Source of the DNA: Lachnospiraceae bacterium UBA3774
Lineage (GTDB): Bacteria; Bacillota; Clostridia; Lachnospirales; Lachnospiraceae
Direction of reading: 5' to 3'
DNA length: 7,896 nucleotides
NCBI GenBank assembly: GCA_002369255.1
Contig: DFFO01000034.1
Location: 1 to 7,896, forward strand
Shown here: positions 1-5,655 of the stretch, one piece after another
Layout: each line of letters starts with the position of its first letter
Numbering within the stretch: position 1 is the first letter of the stretch
Notes under the pieces: generated by a model
Database searches by the model: none
The model's input: only the letters and a program-made list of their open reading frames with translations
Told to the model about the DNA's origin: nothing
Position numbers and translations under genes: made by a program

Positions 1-216
1 AAGATCGAGTATCGTCTCGACAAGAGCAACATCGTTCATGTTCCCGTAGGAAAGATTTCTTTCGAAGAGGAAAAGATCCAGCAGAACTTTGACGCCATCA
101 TGGCCGCCATCGTAAAAGCGAAACCCGCTTCACTCAAAGGAACCTACCTTAAGAACATCACTCTTACCACCACGATGGGACCCGGCGTACGCCTCAATCC
201 TATCAAGTTTATGTAA
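1..216 (+). CDS. rplA: 50S ribosomal protein L1, C-terminal part (5' end outside window)
   Basis: The frame is open from base 1 and ends at a TAA at 214-216, giving the last 71 residues. These contain the typical L1 ending: a VHVPVGKISF stretch, an FDAIMAAIVKAKPASLKG helix and strand, then TYLKNITLTTTMGPGVRLNP. L1 binds 23S rRNA at the mobile stalk near the E site and in many bacteria represses its own rplK-rplA mRNA. The position directly ahead of the L10 leader, rplJ and rplL is the conserved bacterial order. The next promoter's -35 box lies 8 nt past the stop, so no room is left for a terminator between rplA and rplJ, and readthrough from the rplKA transcript into rplJL is possible. The start codon and N-terminal domain are not visible. 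Confidence 0.95.
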   Translation, partial: KIEYRLDKSNIVHVPVGKISFEEEKIQQNFDAIMAAIVKAKPASLKGTYLKNITLTTTMGPGVRLNPIKFM

Positions 217-223
217 AAAAAAG

Positions 224-252
224 TTGACTGGCGCCCTTTTGGGTGATAAAGT
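224..252 (+). promoter_or_regulatory. Predicted sigma-A promoter for rplJ-rplL
   Basis: A TTGACT -35 box (224-229, 5 of 6 consensus) is separated by 17 nt from TAAAGT (247-252, 4 of 6 consensus). It begins 7 nt after the rplA stop. The predicted start near 258-261 would fall just at the first paired base of the L10 leader fold. The spacer holds GGCGCCC followed by TTTTGGG, itself able to form a small hairpin on readthrough RNA. The call rests on sequence and placement only. Confidence 0.6.
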
Positions 253-259
253 CATAAAA

Positions 260-345
260 GCATTACCGCTGCCGAAGACAGCCGGCACCCGTCAAAGGGT
301 TTAATGCCGAAAGGCGCCCGCCGAGGAGAGGAATCATTTGCGAAT
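260..345 (+). promoter_or_regulatory. L10-type ribosomal protein leader RNA
   Basis: This untranslated stretch has the hallmarks of the L10 leader: a CCGAAGACAGC element (272-282), a downstream TTAATGCCGAAAGG segment and a CCGCCGAGGAG element (319-329). By eye it folds as a three-way junction: an outer stem GCATTA (260-265) with TAATGC (302-307), a hairpin GCTG (268-271) with CAGC (279-282), and a hairpin ACCC (287-290) with GGGT (297-300). A competing GCC-GAAA-GGC hairpin lies at 306-315. In the known family, the L10-(L12)n complex binds this RNA and represses rplJL. The attenuator hairpin that follows suggests control by transcription termination, as described for Bacillus subtilis. The boundaries are approximate. 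Confidence 0.85.
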
Positions 346-351
346 TCTGAC

Positions 352-384
352 ATCCTTCCGTCCGGCCGGGACGGGAGGATTTTT
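352..384 (+). terminator. Attenuator: intrinsic terminator in the rplJ leader
   Basis: ATCCTTCCGTCC (352-363) pairs with GGACGGGAGGAT (369-380) over 12 bp with one G-U pair and a 5-nt loop. The stem ends in a run of five T (380-384). This is a complete intrinsic terminator 63 nt ahead of the rplJ start and inside the leader, so it must be conditional. Purine-rich GAGGA (323-327) or AGGA (329-332) in the leader could pair with the TCCTT of its left arm and act as part of an antiterminator (inference). Confidence 0.85.
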
Positions 385-447
385 AGTAATAAGCTTTTCC
401 TTTTTTTGAACTTCAAGCAGGGTAAAATCTAAAAAGGAGGAAAAATC

Positions 448-1065
448 ATGGCAAAAGTCGAACTCAAACAGCCTATCGTACAGGAAGTTGCTCAGCTTCT
501 TGACGGAGCAAACGGAGTCGTTCTTGTCAATTATCGCGGTATCACCGTAGATGAAGACACAAAGCTTCGTAAAGAACTTCGTGAATCCGGAGTTACTTAC
601 AAAGTTTACAAGAACACTCTTGTAAATCTGGCTGTAAAGGGCACGCCTTTTGAAGAGCTCTCAAAAGATCTTAAAGGACCTCTTGCCATCGCGGTTTCAA
701 AAGAAGACGCTACGGCACCGGCCCGCATACTTGCGAAGTATTGCAAAGACATTGAAGTTCTTTCAATGAAAGCAGGCGTTGTCGAGGGCAGTTATTACGA
801 CGAAAAGGGAATCGCCGTTATCGCGACTATCCCCGGACGCGACGAGCTGCTCGCAAAATTCCTCGGAAGCATCAAATCCCCTATCTCCAATTTTGCTCGC
901 GTTATGCAGCAGCTTGCTGATAAGGGCGGTGCAGCTGCCGTTCCCGCAGAGGAAAAGGCAGATGAGACCGCAGAGGCTCCCGCTGAGGAAGTTAAAGAAG
1001 AAGTTGAACAGGAGGCTCCCGCTGAGGAACCCGCTGCCGAAGCACCTGCACAGACAGAGGCTTAA
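448..1065 (+). CDS. rplJ: 50S ribosomal protein L10 with extended acidic C-terminal tail
   Basis: L10 anchors L7/L12 dimers to the ribosome, forming the stalk base that recruits translation GTPases. The ATG at 448 has an AAGGAGG site (434-440) 7 nt upstream. Residues 1-130 form the rRNA-binding domain, with the conserved NYRGITVDEDTKLRKELRESG (28-48) and YKVYKNTL (51-58) segments. Residues 133-158 are the C-terminal helix that binds L7/L12 dimers. The family is usually about 165-175 residues; this protein has 205. The extra part (160-205) is Ala, Pro and Glu rich, strongly acidic, and carries three (A/V)PAEE units at 165, 177 and 190. The tail is probably disordered, and its function is unknown to me. 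The gene follows the L10 leader and precedes rplL by 42 nt. The product is expected to repress its own operon. Confidence 0.97.
   Translation: MAKVELKQPIVQEVAQLLDGANGVVLVNYRGITVDEDTKLRKELRESGVTYKVYKNTLVNLAVKGTPFEELSKDLKGPLAIAVSKEDATAPARILAKYCKDIEVLSMKAGVVEGSYYDEKGIAVIATIPGRDELLAKFLGSIKSPISNFARVMQQLADKGGAAAVPAEEKADETAEAPAEEVKEEVEQEAPAEEPAAEAPAQTEA
973..1029 (+). repeat. In-frame direct repeat inside the rplJ tail
   Basis: The 18-nt sequence GAGGCTCCCGCTGAGGAA occurs exactly at 973-990 and again at 1012-1029, 39 nt (13 codons) apart, both encoding EAPAEE. A degenerate third unit coding VPAEE lies just upstream near 940-954. The nucleotide identity, including third positions, suggests the tail grew by a recent in-frame duplication (inference). 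Confidence 0.85.
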
Positions 1066-1070
1066 GGTAA

Positions 1071-1084
1071 ATGCCTACAGGCAT
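1071..1084 (+). other. Small hairpin in the rplJ-rplL spacer
   Basis: ATGCC (1071-1075) pairs with GGCAT (1080-1084) around a TACA loop, followed by ATTTTA. It lies between the rplJ stop and the rplL ribosome binding site. The stem is short and the T run weak, so I do not call it a terminator. An RNA-processing or translation-tuning role is possible because L7/L12 is made in excess over L10. Confidence 0.35.
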
Positions 1085-1107
1085 ATTTTAAACGGAGGAA
1101 AATTAAA

Positions 1108-1485
1108 ATGGCTAAATTATCAATCGAAGAAATCATCGCTGCAGTTGAAGAGCTCAGCGTAATCGAACTTAACGACCTTGTTAAGGCTTGTGAAGAAAAG
1201 TTTGGCGTTTCTGCCGCTGCAGGCGTAGTAGTTGCTGCTGCAGGCGCAGGCGAGGCTGCTGCCGCTGAAGAGAAGGACAGCTTTGACGTAGAGCTTACCG
1301 AAGTTGGTCCCAACAAGGTTAAGGTTATCAAAGTCGTTCGCGAGATCACCGGTCTCGGACTTAAAGAAGCTAAAGACGCTGTTGACGGCGCTCCCAAGGT
1401 TATTAAGGAAGGCGCTTCCAAGGAAGAAGCCGAAGCTGCCAAGACCGCTCTTGAAGCTGAAGGCGCTAAGGTTACCCTTAAATAA
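1108..1485 (+). CDS. rplL: 50S ribosomal protein L7/L12
   Basis: This is the multicopy stalk protein that binds L10 as dimers and recruits IF2, EF-Tu, EF-G and RF3 to the ribosome. At 125 residues it is normal length. Residues 1-32 (LSIEEIIAAVEELSVIELNDLVKACEEKFGV) form the dimerisation domain. Residues 34-54 are an Ala/Gly/Val-rich flexible hinge. Residues 56-125 are the globular factor-binding domain, with KVIKVVREITGLGLKEAKDAV and the KTALEAEGAKVTLK ending. A GGAGG site (1094-1098) sits 9 nt before the ATG. The gene is co-transcribed with rplJ and followed by an intrinsic terminator. The usual downstream neighbour rpoB is absent from this window. Confidence 0.98.
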   Translation: MAKLSIEEIIAAVEELSVIELNDLVKACEEKFGVSAAAGVVVAAAGAGEAAAAEEKDSFDVELTEVGPNKVKVIKVVREITGLGLKEAKDAVDGAPKVIKEGASKEEAEAAKTALEAEGAKVTLK

Positions 1486-1508
1486 TCATCTGCAAAAAAG
1501 CATTTCAG

Positions 1509-1537
1509 ATCCCCGTGCAAACGCGCGGGGATTTTTT
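1509..1537 (+). terminator. Intrinsic terminator of the rplJL operon
   Basis: ATCCCCGTGC (1509-1518) pairs with GCGCGGGGAT (1523-1532) with one U-G pair and an AAAC loop. A run of six T follows at 1532-1537. It begins 23 nt after the rplL stop and closes the ribosomal transcript. Confidence 0.92.
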
Positions 1538-1619
1538 GTGCTGAAATAATTATTTAAAAGACCGGGACGAAAACTGGCGCAGGGGGACGCGGCGGCATTT
1601 GCGCGGAGGCTTCTTTTTA

Positions 1620-1648
1620 TTGTAATGAACATCGCCCTGTGGTATAAT
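1620..1648 (+). promoter_or_regulatory. Predicted sigma-A promoter of the membrane protein/cdaA operon
   Basis: TTGTAA (1620-1625, 4 of 6) and a perfect TATAAT (1643-1648) are 17 nt apart. A TG one base before the -10 box (1640-1641) makes it an extended -10 promoter. Transcription would start near 1655, leaving a leader of about 50 nt before the TTG start at 1708. The 80 nt between the rplL terminator and this promoter are G-rich, and I recognise nothing else in them. Confidence 0.85.
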
Positions 1649-1707
1649 AACATAGCCCGAATGGGTTTATTTTGCGTGCAAAAAGCAGCTTTTACGGGAG
1701 AAAAGAT

Positions 1708-2127
1708 TTGGTAAACGAGAAAAAAATCCGTCTGATGACAAAAGCCGCCATGATCGAAGAAAACAATCGCAGGAAACTTTTTATTTCAAAAAAGTTTTAT
1801 AACGGCGATTTTGTCTTTTTTCAGACGATAAAGGCAGTGATCGGAGTAACTGTAGCTTTTGCTATTATAGTCGGCATCATTTTGATAGACGGAGCAGACG
1901 CGCTGACTACGCAGTATTCAGTTTCGGATATATCCGTATATCTTCGCGCGCTGCTGTTTATTTATATCGGAACGATAGTCATTACCGTGATCATTTCCAT
2001 TATCTCGTGCACAGAAAAATATTACAAATCCAAAGAACTCATGAAAGAATACAGCTCTGTCATGAAAAAACTCGGCAGAGGGTACGGCGTGGCAAATAAA
2101 CAAAAAAGGTCGGACGGCAATGAATAA
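1708..2127 (+). CDS. Small two-helix membrane protein of unknown function
   Basis: I do not recognise a named family. I chose the TTG at 1708 because GGGAG (1696-1700) lies 7 nt before it. An upstream in-frame TTG at 1672 has no good ribosome site and is only about 17 nt from the predicted transcription start. The resulting 139 residues have a basic cytoplasmic N-terminus (1-38, MTKAAMIEENNRRK-like), a transmembrane helix at about 39-60, a short loop, a second helix at about 80-100, and a basic Lys-rich tail (103-139). Both ends are predicted to be cytoplasmic. It is the first gene of the operon and overlaps the next gene by 8 nt, so the two are probably translationally coupled. Its place two genes before cdaA suggests, but does not show, a role near the c-di-AMP machinery. 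Confidence 0.8.
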   Translation: MVNEKKIRLMTKAAMIEENNRRKLFISKKFYNGDFVFFQTIKAVIGVTVAFAIIVGIILIDGADALTTQYSVSDISVYLRALLFIYIGTIVITVIISIISCTEKYYKSKELMKEYSSVMKKLGRGYGVANKQKRSDGNE

Positions 2128-3121
2128 ATTATACGACATCAGACAAAAAGCAAAAGATTTTTACCTGAAATACGACGCATATATCACCCCGGCTGCGAAA
2201 GCGCTTGTGACGCTTGTCGTTTTACTTGCCATCAATTCCCTTATCGGTCACTCTGAGGCTATGACGAGCTGGAATATCGTGTTTATAGCCGTGCTTGTCT
2301 CGGCCCTGCTTCCGTGGAGCGCGATCACCGGAATTGCTGCGTTATTTGTCGTAGCAAACCTTTATGCGCTCAGCTGGGAGATTGCCGCGGTAATGGCTGC
2401 CTTTTTATTTGTTGCGGCGGTTATGCATTACGTTTTTCTCCCCGGATACGGTATTGCGATAGCGCTGTTTCCGGCGGCTTATTTTCTGCATATCCCGTAC
2501 GTGATACCCCTTATACTGGGGATCGTTGGAGGAGTTACGACGTTCATTCCCGCCGGGATCGGAGTTTTTCTTTATTATTTCATCATCGGAATACAGAAAA
2601 ACGCCGACTATTTCATGAGAACCTCCGGCAGCGGCGCAGGAACGCTGGAACGTTTCCCGCAGATTTTTTCTGTGATCAAAGACAACAAACTGATGATAAT
2701 AAGCATTGTCGCTTTTTGCGTAACGGCGATGCTGGTTCATCTGTTCAAAAAGCTCTCGTCCGATTACTCGGGCTATATTGCTCTTGCGGTCGGAACCATA
2801 GCCAATATCGTTATATTCCTTATAGGCGGATTTGCCGCGGACGCAGCCCTGCCCTACGTGGATATATTTATCGGCAGCGTGATCAGCTTTGTGCTGGGCA
2901 GCGCGATACTTTTGTGGCTTTCCGCGGCTGATTTTAATCACACGGAATATCTGAGCTATGAGGACGATGACTACGTTTATTACGTAAAAGCCGTTCCCAA
3001 AATCAAAATTGCCGCAAAAAAAGTAAAAATCCACGATATTACGGCCGATGGCGGCGGGGCTGACGACATAAAAAAAGCACTGGAAGCGCTTGGCGAAATA
3101 GAAGAAAACGAAAGGAAATAA
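2120..3121 (+). CDS. Polytopic membrane protein of unknown function, upstream of cdaA
   Basis: The 333-residue product has a short charged N-terminus (1-25), about eight hydrophobic segments (roughly 26-42, 50-80, 86-104, 108-123, 127-157, 190-209, 218-239, 247-269) and a polar cytoplasmic tail (270-333) with an acidic YEDDDYVYY patch followed by a Lys-rich stretch. A GVTTFIPAGIGVF loop (138-150) lies between hydrophobic stretches. I see no ATP-binding motif, EAA loop or other signature that would fix a transporter class, although such proteins may be labelled ABC permeases in databases. The ATG at 2120 overlaps the preceding gene by 8 nt with only a weak AAAGG site, which fits translational coupling. 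cdaA follows after 6 nt. Inference: a membrane partner or an effector of c-di-AMP signalling. Confidence 0.85.
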   Translation: MNKLYDIRQKAKDFYLKYDAYITPAAKALVTLVVLLAINSLIGHSEAMTSWNIVFIAVLVSALLPWSAITGIAALFVVANLYALSWEIAAVMAAFLFVAAVMHYVFLPGYGIAIALFPAAYFLHIPYVIPLILGIVGGVTTFIPAGIGVFLYYFIIGIQKNADYFMRTSGSGAGTLERFPQIFSVIKDNKLMIISIVAFCVTAMLVHLFKKLSSDYSGYIALAVGTIANIVIFLIGGFAADAALPYVDIFIGSVISFVLGSAILLWLSAADFNHTEYLSYEDDDYVYYVKAVPKIKIAAKKVKIHDITADGGGADDIKKALEALGEIEENERK

Positions 3122-3127
3122 AGCGGT

Positions 3128-4003
3128 ATGTCAGAAGTCATCCAATTTTTTAAAAGCATAAAAGACACCGCCTTTTCCATGGGTGTAAACGACATCATAG
3201 AGATCGTTATCATGGCCTTTGTTATATACAAACTCCTCGAATGGATGAAAAACACGAGGACGTGGTTTATTTTCAGGGGCCTTGTAGCTATCCTTTTATT
3301 CTTCGCGCTCGCGGAGCTTTTGCGGCTAGACACTATCTTGTATCTGGCAAGGAGCGCGCTTAGCATAGTTGCGCTCGCGCTGATAGTAATATTCCAGCCG
3401 GAGCTTCGGGGAGGAATAGAAAGACTCGGAAAAAGGAACTTTTTGATGAATCTTTTTACCGGTCGCTCAGCCGATTCAGGCGACAGCTTTACTGAAAAAG
3501 TCAAGGAAGAGATCATCCTGGCCTGCCTGGAGCTGAGCCGCACCAGAACGGGAGCGCTCATAGTTATCGAAAAAGAAGATCCGCTCGGCGATTACATAAA
3601 GACCGGTATCAGAGTTGACGCCGCTATCAGCAACCAGCTTTTGATAAACATTTTTGAACACAATACGCCGCTTCACGACGGAGCGGTAGTAGTAGAAGGC
3701 GGACGGATCATCGCGGCTACCTGTTACCTGCCTCTTTCTCACAGCACCGAGATAAGCAAGGCCTTCGGCACCAGGCACCGTGCGGCGATAGGAGTCAGTG
3801 AAGCCACTGACTGCGTGACTATCGTAGTTTCCGAGGAAACGGGACATATTTCGGTAGCACGCGACGGCAAGCTTACCGAAAACCTTTCACAGCAAAAGCT
3901 GGGAACTATACTTGACGAGCTTGTTGAAAAAAACGAAGAAAGACGCCGCGTCAGATTATTTACGGGAAAAAGGAGGCGTAAAGATGAAAAATCTAATTCT
4001 TAA
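3128..4003 (+). CDS. cdaA: Diadenylate cyclase CdaA (membrane-bound c-di-AMP synthase)
   Basis: CdaA condenses two ATP into c-di-AMP, which in Firmicutes controls potassium and osmolyte uptake and cell-wall homeostasis. The 291-residue protein has three N-terminal membrane helices (about 21-37, 48-64, 70-90), the linker PELRGGIERLG (91-101), and a DAC domain (about 122-265). The catalytic motifs are intact: DGA at 184-186 within PLHDGAVVVEGGRI, and RHRAA at 216-220 within GTRHRAAIGVSEATD. The tail after residue 266 is highly basic (ERRRVRLFTGKRRRK). The ATG at 3128 is preceded by AAAGGA at 11 nt. Its last 20 nt overlap the start of cdaR, the standard partner gene. Confidence 0.97.
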   Translation: MSEVIQFFKSIKDTAFSMGVNDIIEIVIMAFVIYKLLEWMKNTRTWFIFRGLVAILLFFALAELLRLDTILYLARSALSIVALALIVIFQPELRGGIERLGKRNFLMNLFTGRSADSGDSFTEKVKEEIILACLELSRTRTGALIVIEKEDPLGDYIKTGIRVDAAISNQLLINIFEHNTPLHDGAVVVEGGRIIAATCYLPLSHSTEISKAFGTRHRAAIGVSEATDCVTIVVSEETGHISVARDGKLTENLSQQKLGTILDELVEKNEERRRVRLFTGKRRRKDEKSNS

Positions 4004-5216
4004 AAACTGGCCTCTGAAAATACTTGCGCTGTTTTTTGCATTTGTCGTGTGGTTTGTGGTTATCAAGATAACAGATCCTCAGATATCAAAAACGTTTGAA
4101 ATACCTATTGAATTCATAAACGACGAGGTACTTGCGCAAAACGGACAGGTGGCTCATATTGTCGGCGATCAGACAATGACGGTAAGAGTCGAAAAAGCGC
4201 GAAGCATCATCACCTCGTTAAGCGAGGATGATTTCAGTGCCGTGGCCGACTACTCAAAGATGTACCGCGATACGCAGGTTCCGGTAAAAGTTACCTCGCT
4301 CAGCGACAAGGTGCTTGATTCCGAAATAGAGCAGGAGGCGCTCAGCGTAGAGGTCTCTCTCGAAAACCTCCAGACGGTTTCAAAGGTTATTGAGTATGAG
4401 ACCACGGGCAAACCCGCGACCGGTTACGTAGTGGGTTCTGTTACGATAGATCCGGCTTCCGTTTCGGTTACCTGCCCCGAGTCGTATTCACAGTATGTAA
4501 ACCGCGCCGTAGTCGAAATAAACGTCAGCGACATGAACGAGACTTCGACGGTATCCGCGGAGCTTAAGCTCTACGACGGAAACGGAGAAACTATCGAGGT
4601 CGGGACCAACAATATTTCATGGGATTCCACCGGCGTTGTGGAATGCAAGGTCGAACTGCTGCAGGTTCAGACCGTAATTATAGACGCCGAGGTCTCCGAT
4701 ACCGACAGAGTGGCTGACGGGTTTATTTATGCCGGTTATACCGTAAGCCCTGCCAAGCTTACTCTTTCGGGACTGCGCAACAATATTTCATCCGTGACGT
4801 CCGTAGTCATCAACGATATTTCCGCAAGAGGACTCAACGCCCCGGTGGAAAGAGAAATCGACGTCAGAAAATATCTGCCCGAGGGCGTGGAGGTATACAA
4901 GGATTCCACGATCGTAAAAGTCACGCTGAACGTTGAAGAGATCGCCGAAAAGGAGATCACCGTCCCCGCGTCTGCAATAAAAACGGAAAATCTTCATAAT
5001 ACATACAATGCGCAGGTATCCGACAGCGTCACCGTGACTGTCAGGGGACCGGAGTCGGTTGTACAGGCAATGACGGCTTCCGATATCACCGCGTCGGTAA
5101 ATCTTGACGGGCTTGGCAAAGGAGTGCACAAAGTTACCGTAAGATGCACCTTCGCGTCAGAATACGTAAGCGTTGTTGAAAGGAAAAACGTAACGGTGAC
5201 CGTTACGTCAAAATAA
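3984..5216 (+). CDS. cdaR: CdaA regulatory protein CdaR (YbbR-domain protein)
   Basis: CdaR is a membrane-anchored extracytoplasmic protein that binds CdaA and modulates c-di-AMP synthesis. I start it at ATG 3984, with AGGAGG (3971-3976) 7 nt upstream; the frame is open further upstream to a TTG at 3912, but that has no site and would bury the anchor behind a polar stretch. The 410 residues comprise a short basic N-terminus, one signal-anchor helix (about 10-28, PLKILALFFAFVVWFVVI), and then beta-rich sequence divisible into about four YbbR-like repeats (roughly 35-125, 135-220, 230-315, 320-408). The repeats share VxVRxP-type strands and hydrophobic Val/Thr alternation, ending VTVTVTSK. The gene overlaps cdaA by 20 nt. 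Unlike the bacillar arrangement, glmM does not follow. Confidence 0.92.
   Translation: MKNLILKNWPLKILALFFAFVVWFVVIKITDPQISKTFEIPIEFINDEVLAQNGQVAHIVGDQTMTVRVEKARSIITSLSEDDFSAVADYSKMYRDTQVPVKVTSLSDKVLDSEIEQEALSVEVSLENLQTVSKVIEYETTGKPATGYVVGSVTIDPASVSVTCPESYSQYVNRAVVEINVSDMNETSTVSAELKLYDGNGETIEVGTNNISWDSTGVVECKVELLQVQTVIIDAEVSDTDRVADGFIYAGYTVSPAKLTLSGLRNNISSVTSVVINDISARGLNAPVEREIDVRKYLPEGVEVYKDSTIVKVTLNVEEIAEKEITVPASAIKTENLHNTYNAQVSDSVTVTVRGPESVVQAMTASDITASVNLDGLGKGVHKVTVRCTFASEYVSVVERKNVTVTVTSK
5188..5208 (+). repeat. Near-perfect inverted repeat at the cdaR end and dtd start
   Basis: ACGTAACGGT (5188-5197) and ACCGTTACGT (5199-5208) are exact reverse complements around a single G. The right arm ends 9 nt before the dtd ATG and lies where its ribosome binding site should be. 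It codes the VTVT strand of CdaR, so it may be a by-product of Val/Thr codon choice. No T run follows, so it is not an intrinsic terminator. Confidence 0.6.
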
Positions 5217-5217
5217 T

Positions 5218-5652
5218 ATGAAAGCAGTCGTCCAGAGAGTAGAACATGCAAGCGTCACCGCAGACGGAAAAACCGTAGGAAGTATAAAAAAAGGCCTTTT
5301 CGTACTTCTCGGCATTTCAAAAGACGACACGGAAAAAGAGGCGGAGCGAATCGTAAAAAAACTTGTGGGGCTCCGGATCTTTGCCGACGGAGAGGGAAAA
5401 ACGAACCTTTCTCTTGCAGACGTGGACGGACAGCTGCTCATCGTGTCACAGTTTACGCTTTATGCGGACGCGAGAAAGGGCAACAGGCCGAGTTTTACCG
5501 ATGCGGCTCCCGCTGACAAGGCAGAATATCTTTATGAGTATTTTATCAGCCTTGCAAAAAAGACTGTCAAAACAGTAGAAAAAGGCAGCTTCGGAGCTCA
5601 TATGGATATCAGCGCCGGGCTTGACGGCCCGTTTACCATCATTCTGGAGTAA
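5218..5652 (+). CDS. dtd: D-aminoacyl-tRNA deacylase
   Basis: DTD hydrolyses D-amino acids (and glycine mischarged on tRNA-Ala) from tRNA, a chirality proofreading step in the cytoplasm. The 144 residues are full length. Visible motifs are the N-terminal MKAVVQRVEHASVT strand, SQFTLYAD (77-84), GNRPSF (88-93), FGAHM (125-129) and the Gly-cisPro motif GP at 137-138 within LDGPFT. The usual family form of the last motif is NDGPVT or NDGPFT; here the Asn is replaced by Leu135. The ATG follows the cdaR TAA after 1 nt and has no recognisable ribosome binding site, so translation is probably coupled to cdaR. Confidence 0.95.
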   Translation: MKAVVQRVEHASVTADGKTVGSIKKGLFVLLGISKDDTEKEAERIVKKLVGLRIFADGEGKTNLSLADVDGQLLIVSQFTLYADARKGNRPSFTDAAPADKAEYLYEYFISLAKKTVKTVEKGSFGAHMDISAGLDGPFTIILE

Positions 5653-5655
5653 TAA

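Noticed and set aside
1071..1090. Terminator between rplJ and rplL
   Set aside because: The stem is only 5 bp and the T run is broken, and rplL must be expressed at high level.
1062..1520. 152-residue open frame on the minus strand
   Set aside because: It is antisense to rplL, Ser/Ala-rich low complexity, and has no credible protein features; it is a shadow of the Ala/Glu-rich gene.
1539..1619. G-rich stretch after the rplL terminator as a small RNA or riboswitch
   Set aside because: I could find only weak partial pairings such as GCGCA with TGCGC, and no known motif.
1672..1707. Longer N-terminus for the first membrane protein from a TTG at 1672
   Set aside because: There is no ribosome site before 1672 and it lies about 17 nt from the predicted transcription start, whereas TTG 1708 has GGGAG at 7 nt.
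2314..3034. Open frames of about 205-209 residues on both strands inside the large membrane protein
   Set aside because: Their translations are Arg/Tyr/Cys-rich with no domain or ribosome site, and they overlap a coherent transmembrane protein.
3912..3983. Longer cdaR from a TTG at 3912
   Set aside because: It would add 24 polar residues before the signal anchor and has no ribosome site; ATG 3984 has AGGAGG at 7 nt.
5289..5300. AAAAGGCCTTTT palindrome in dtd
   Set aside because: It is short, lies within the coding KKGLF stretch conserved for the protein, and cannot form a stable hairpin or terminator.
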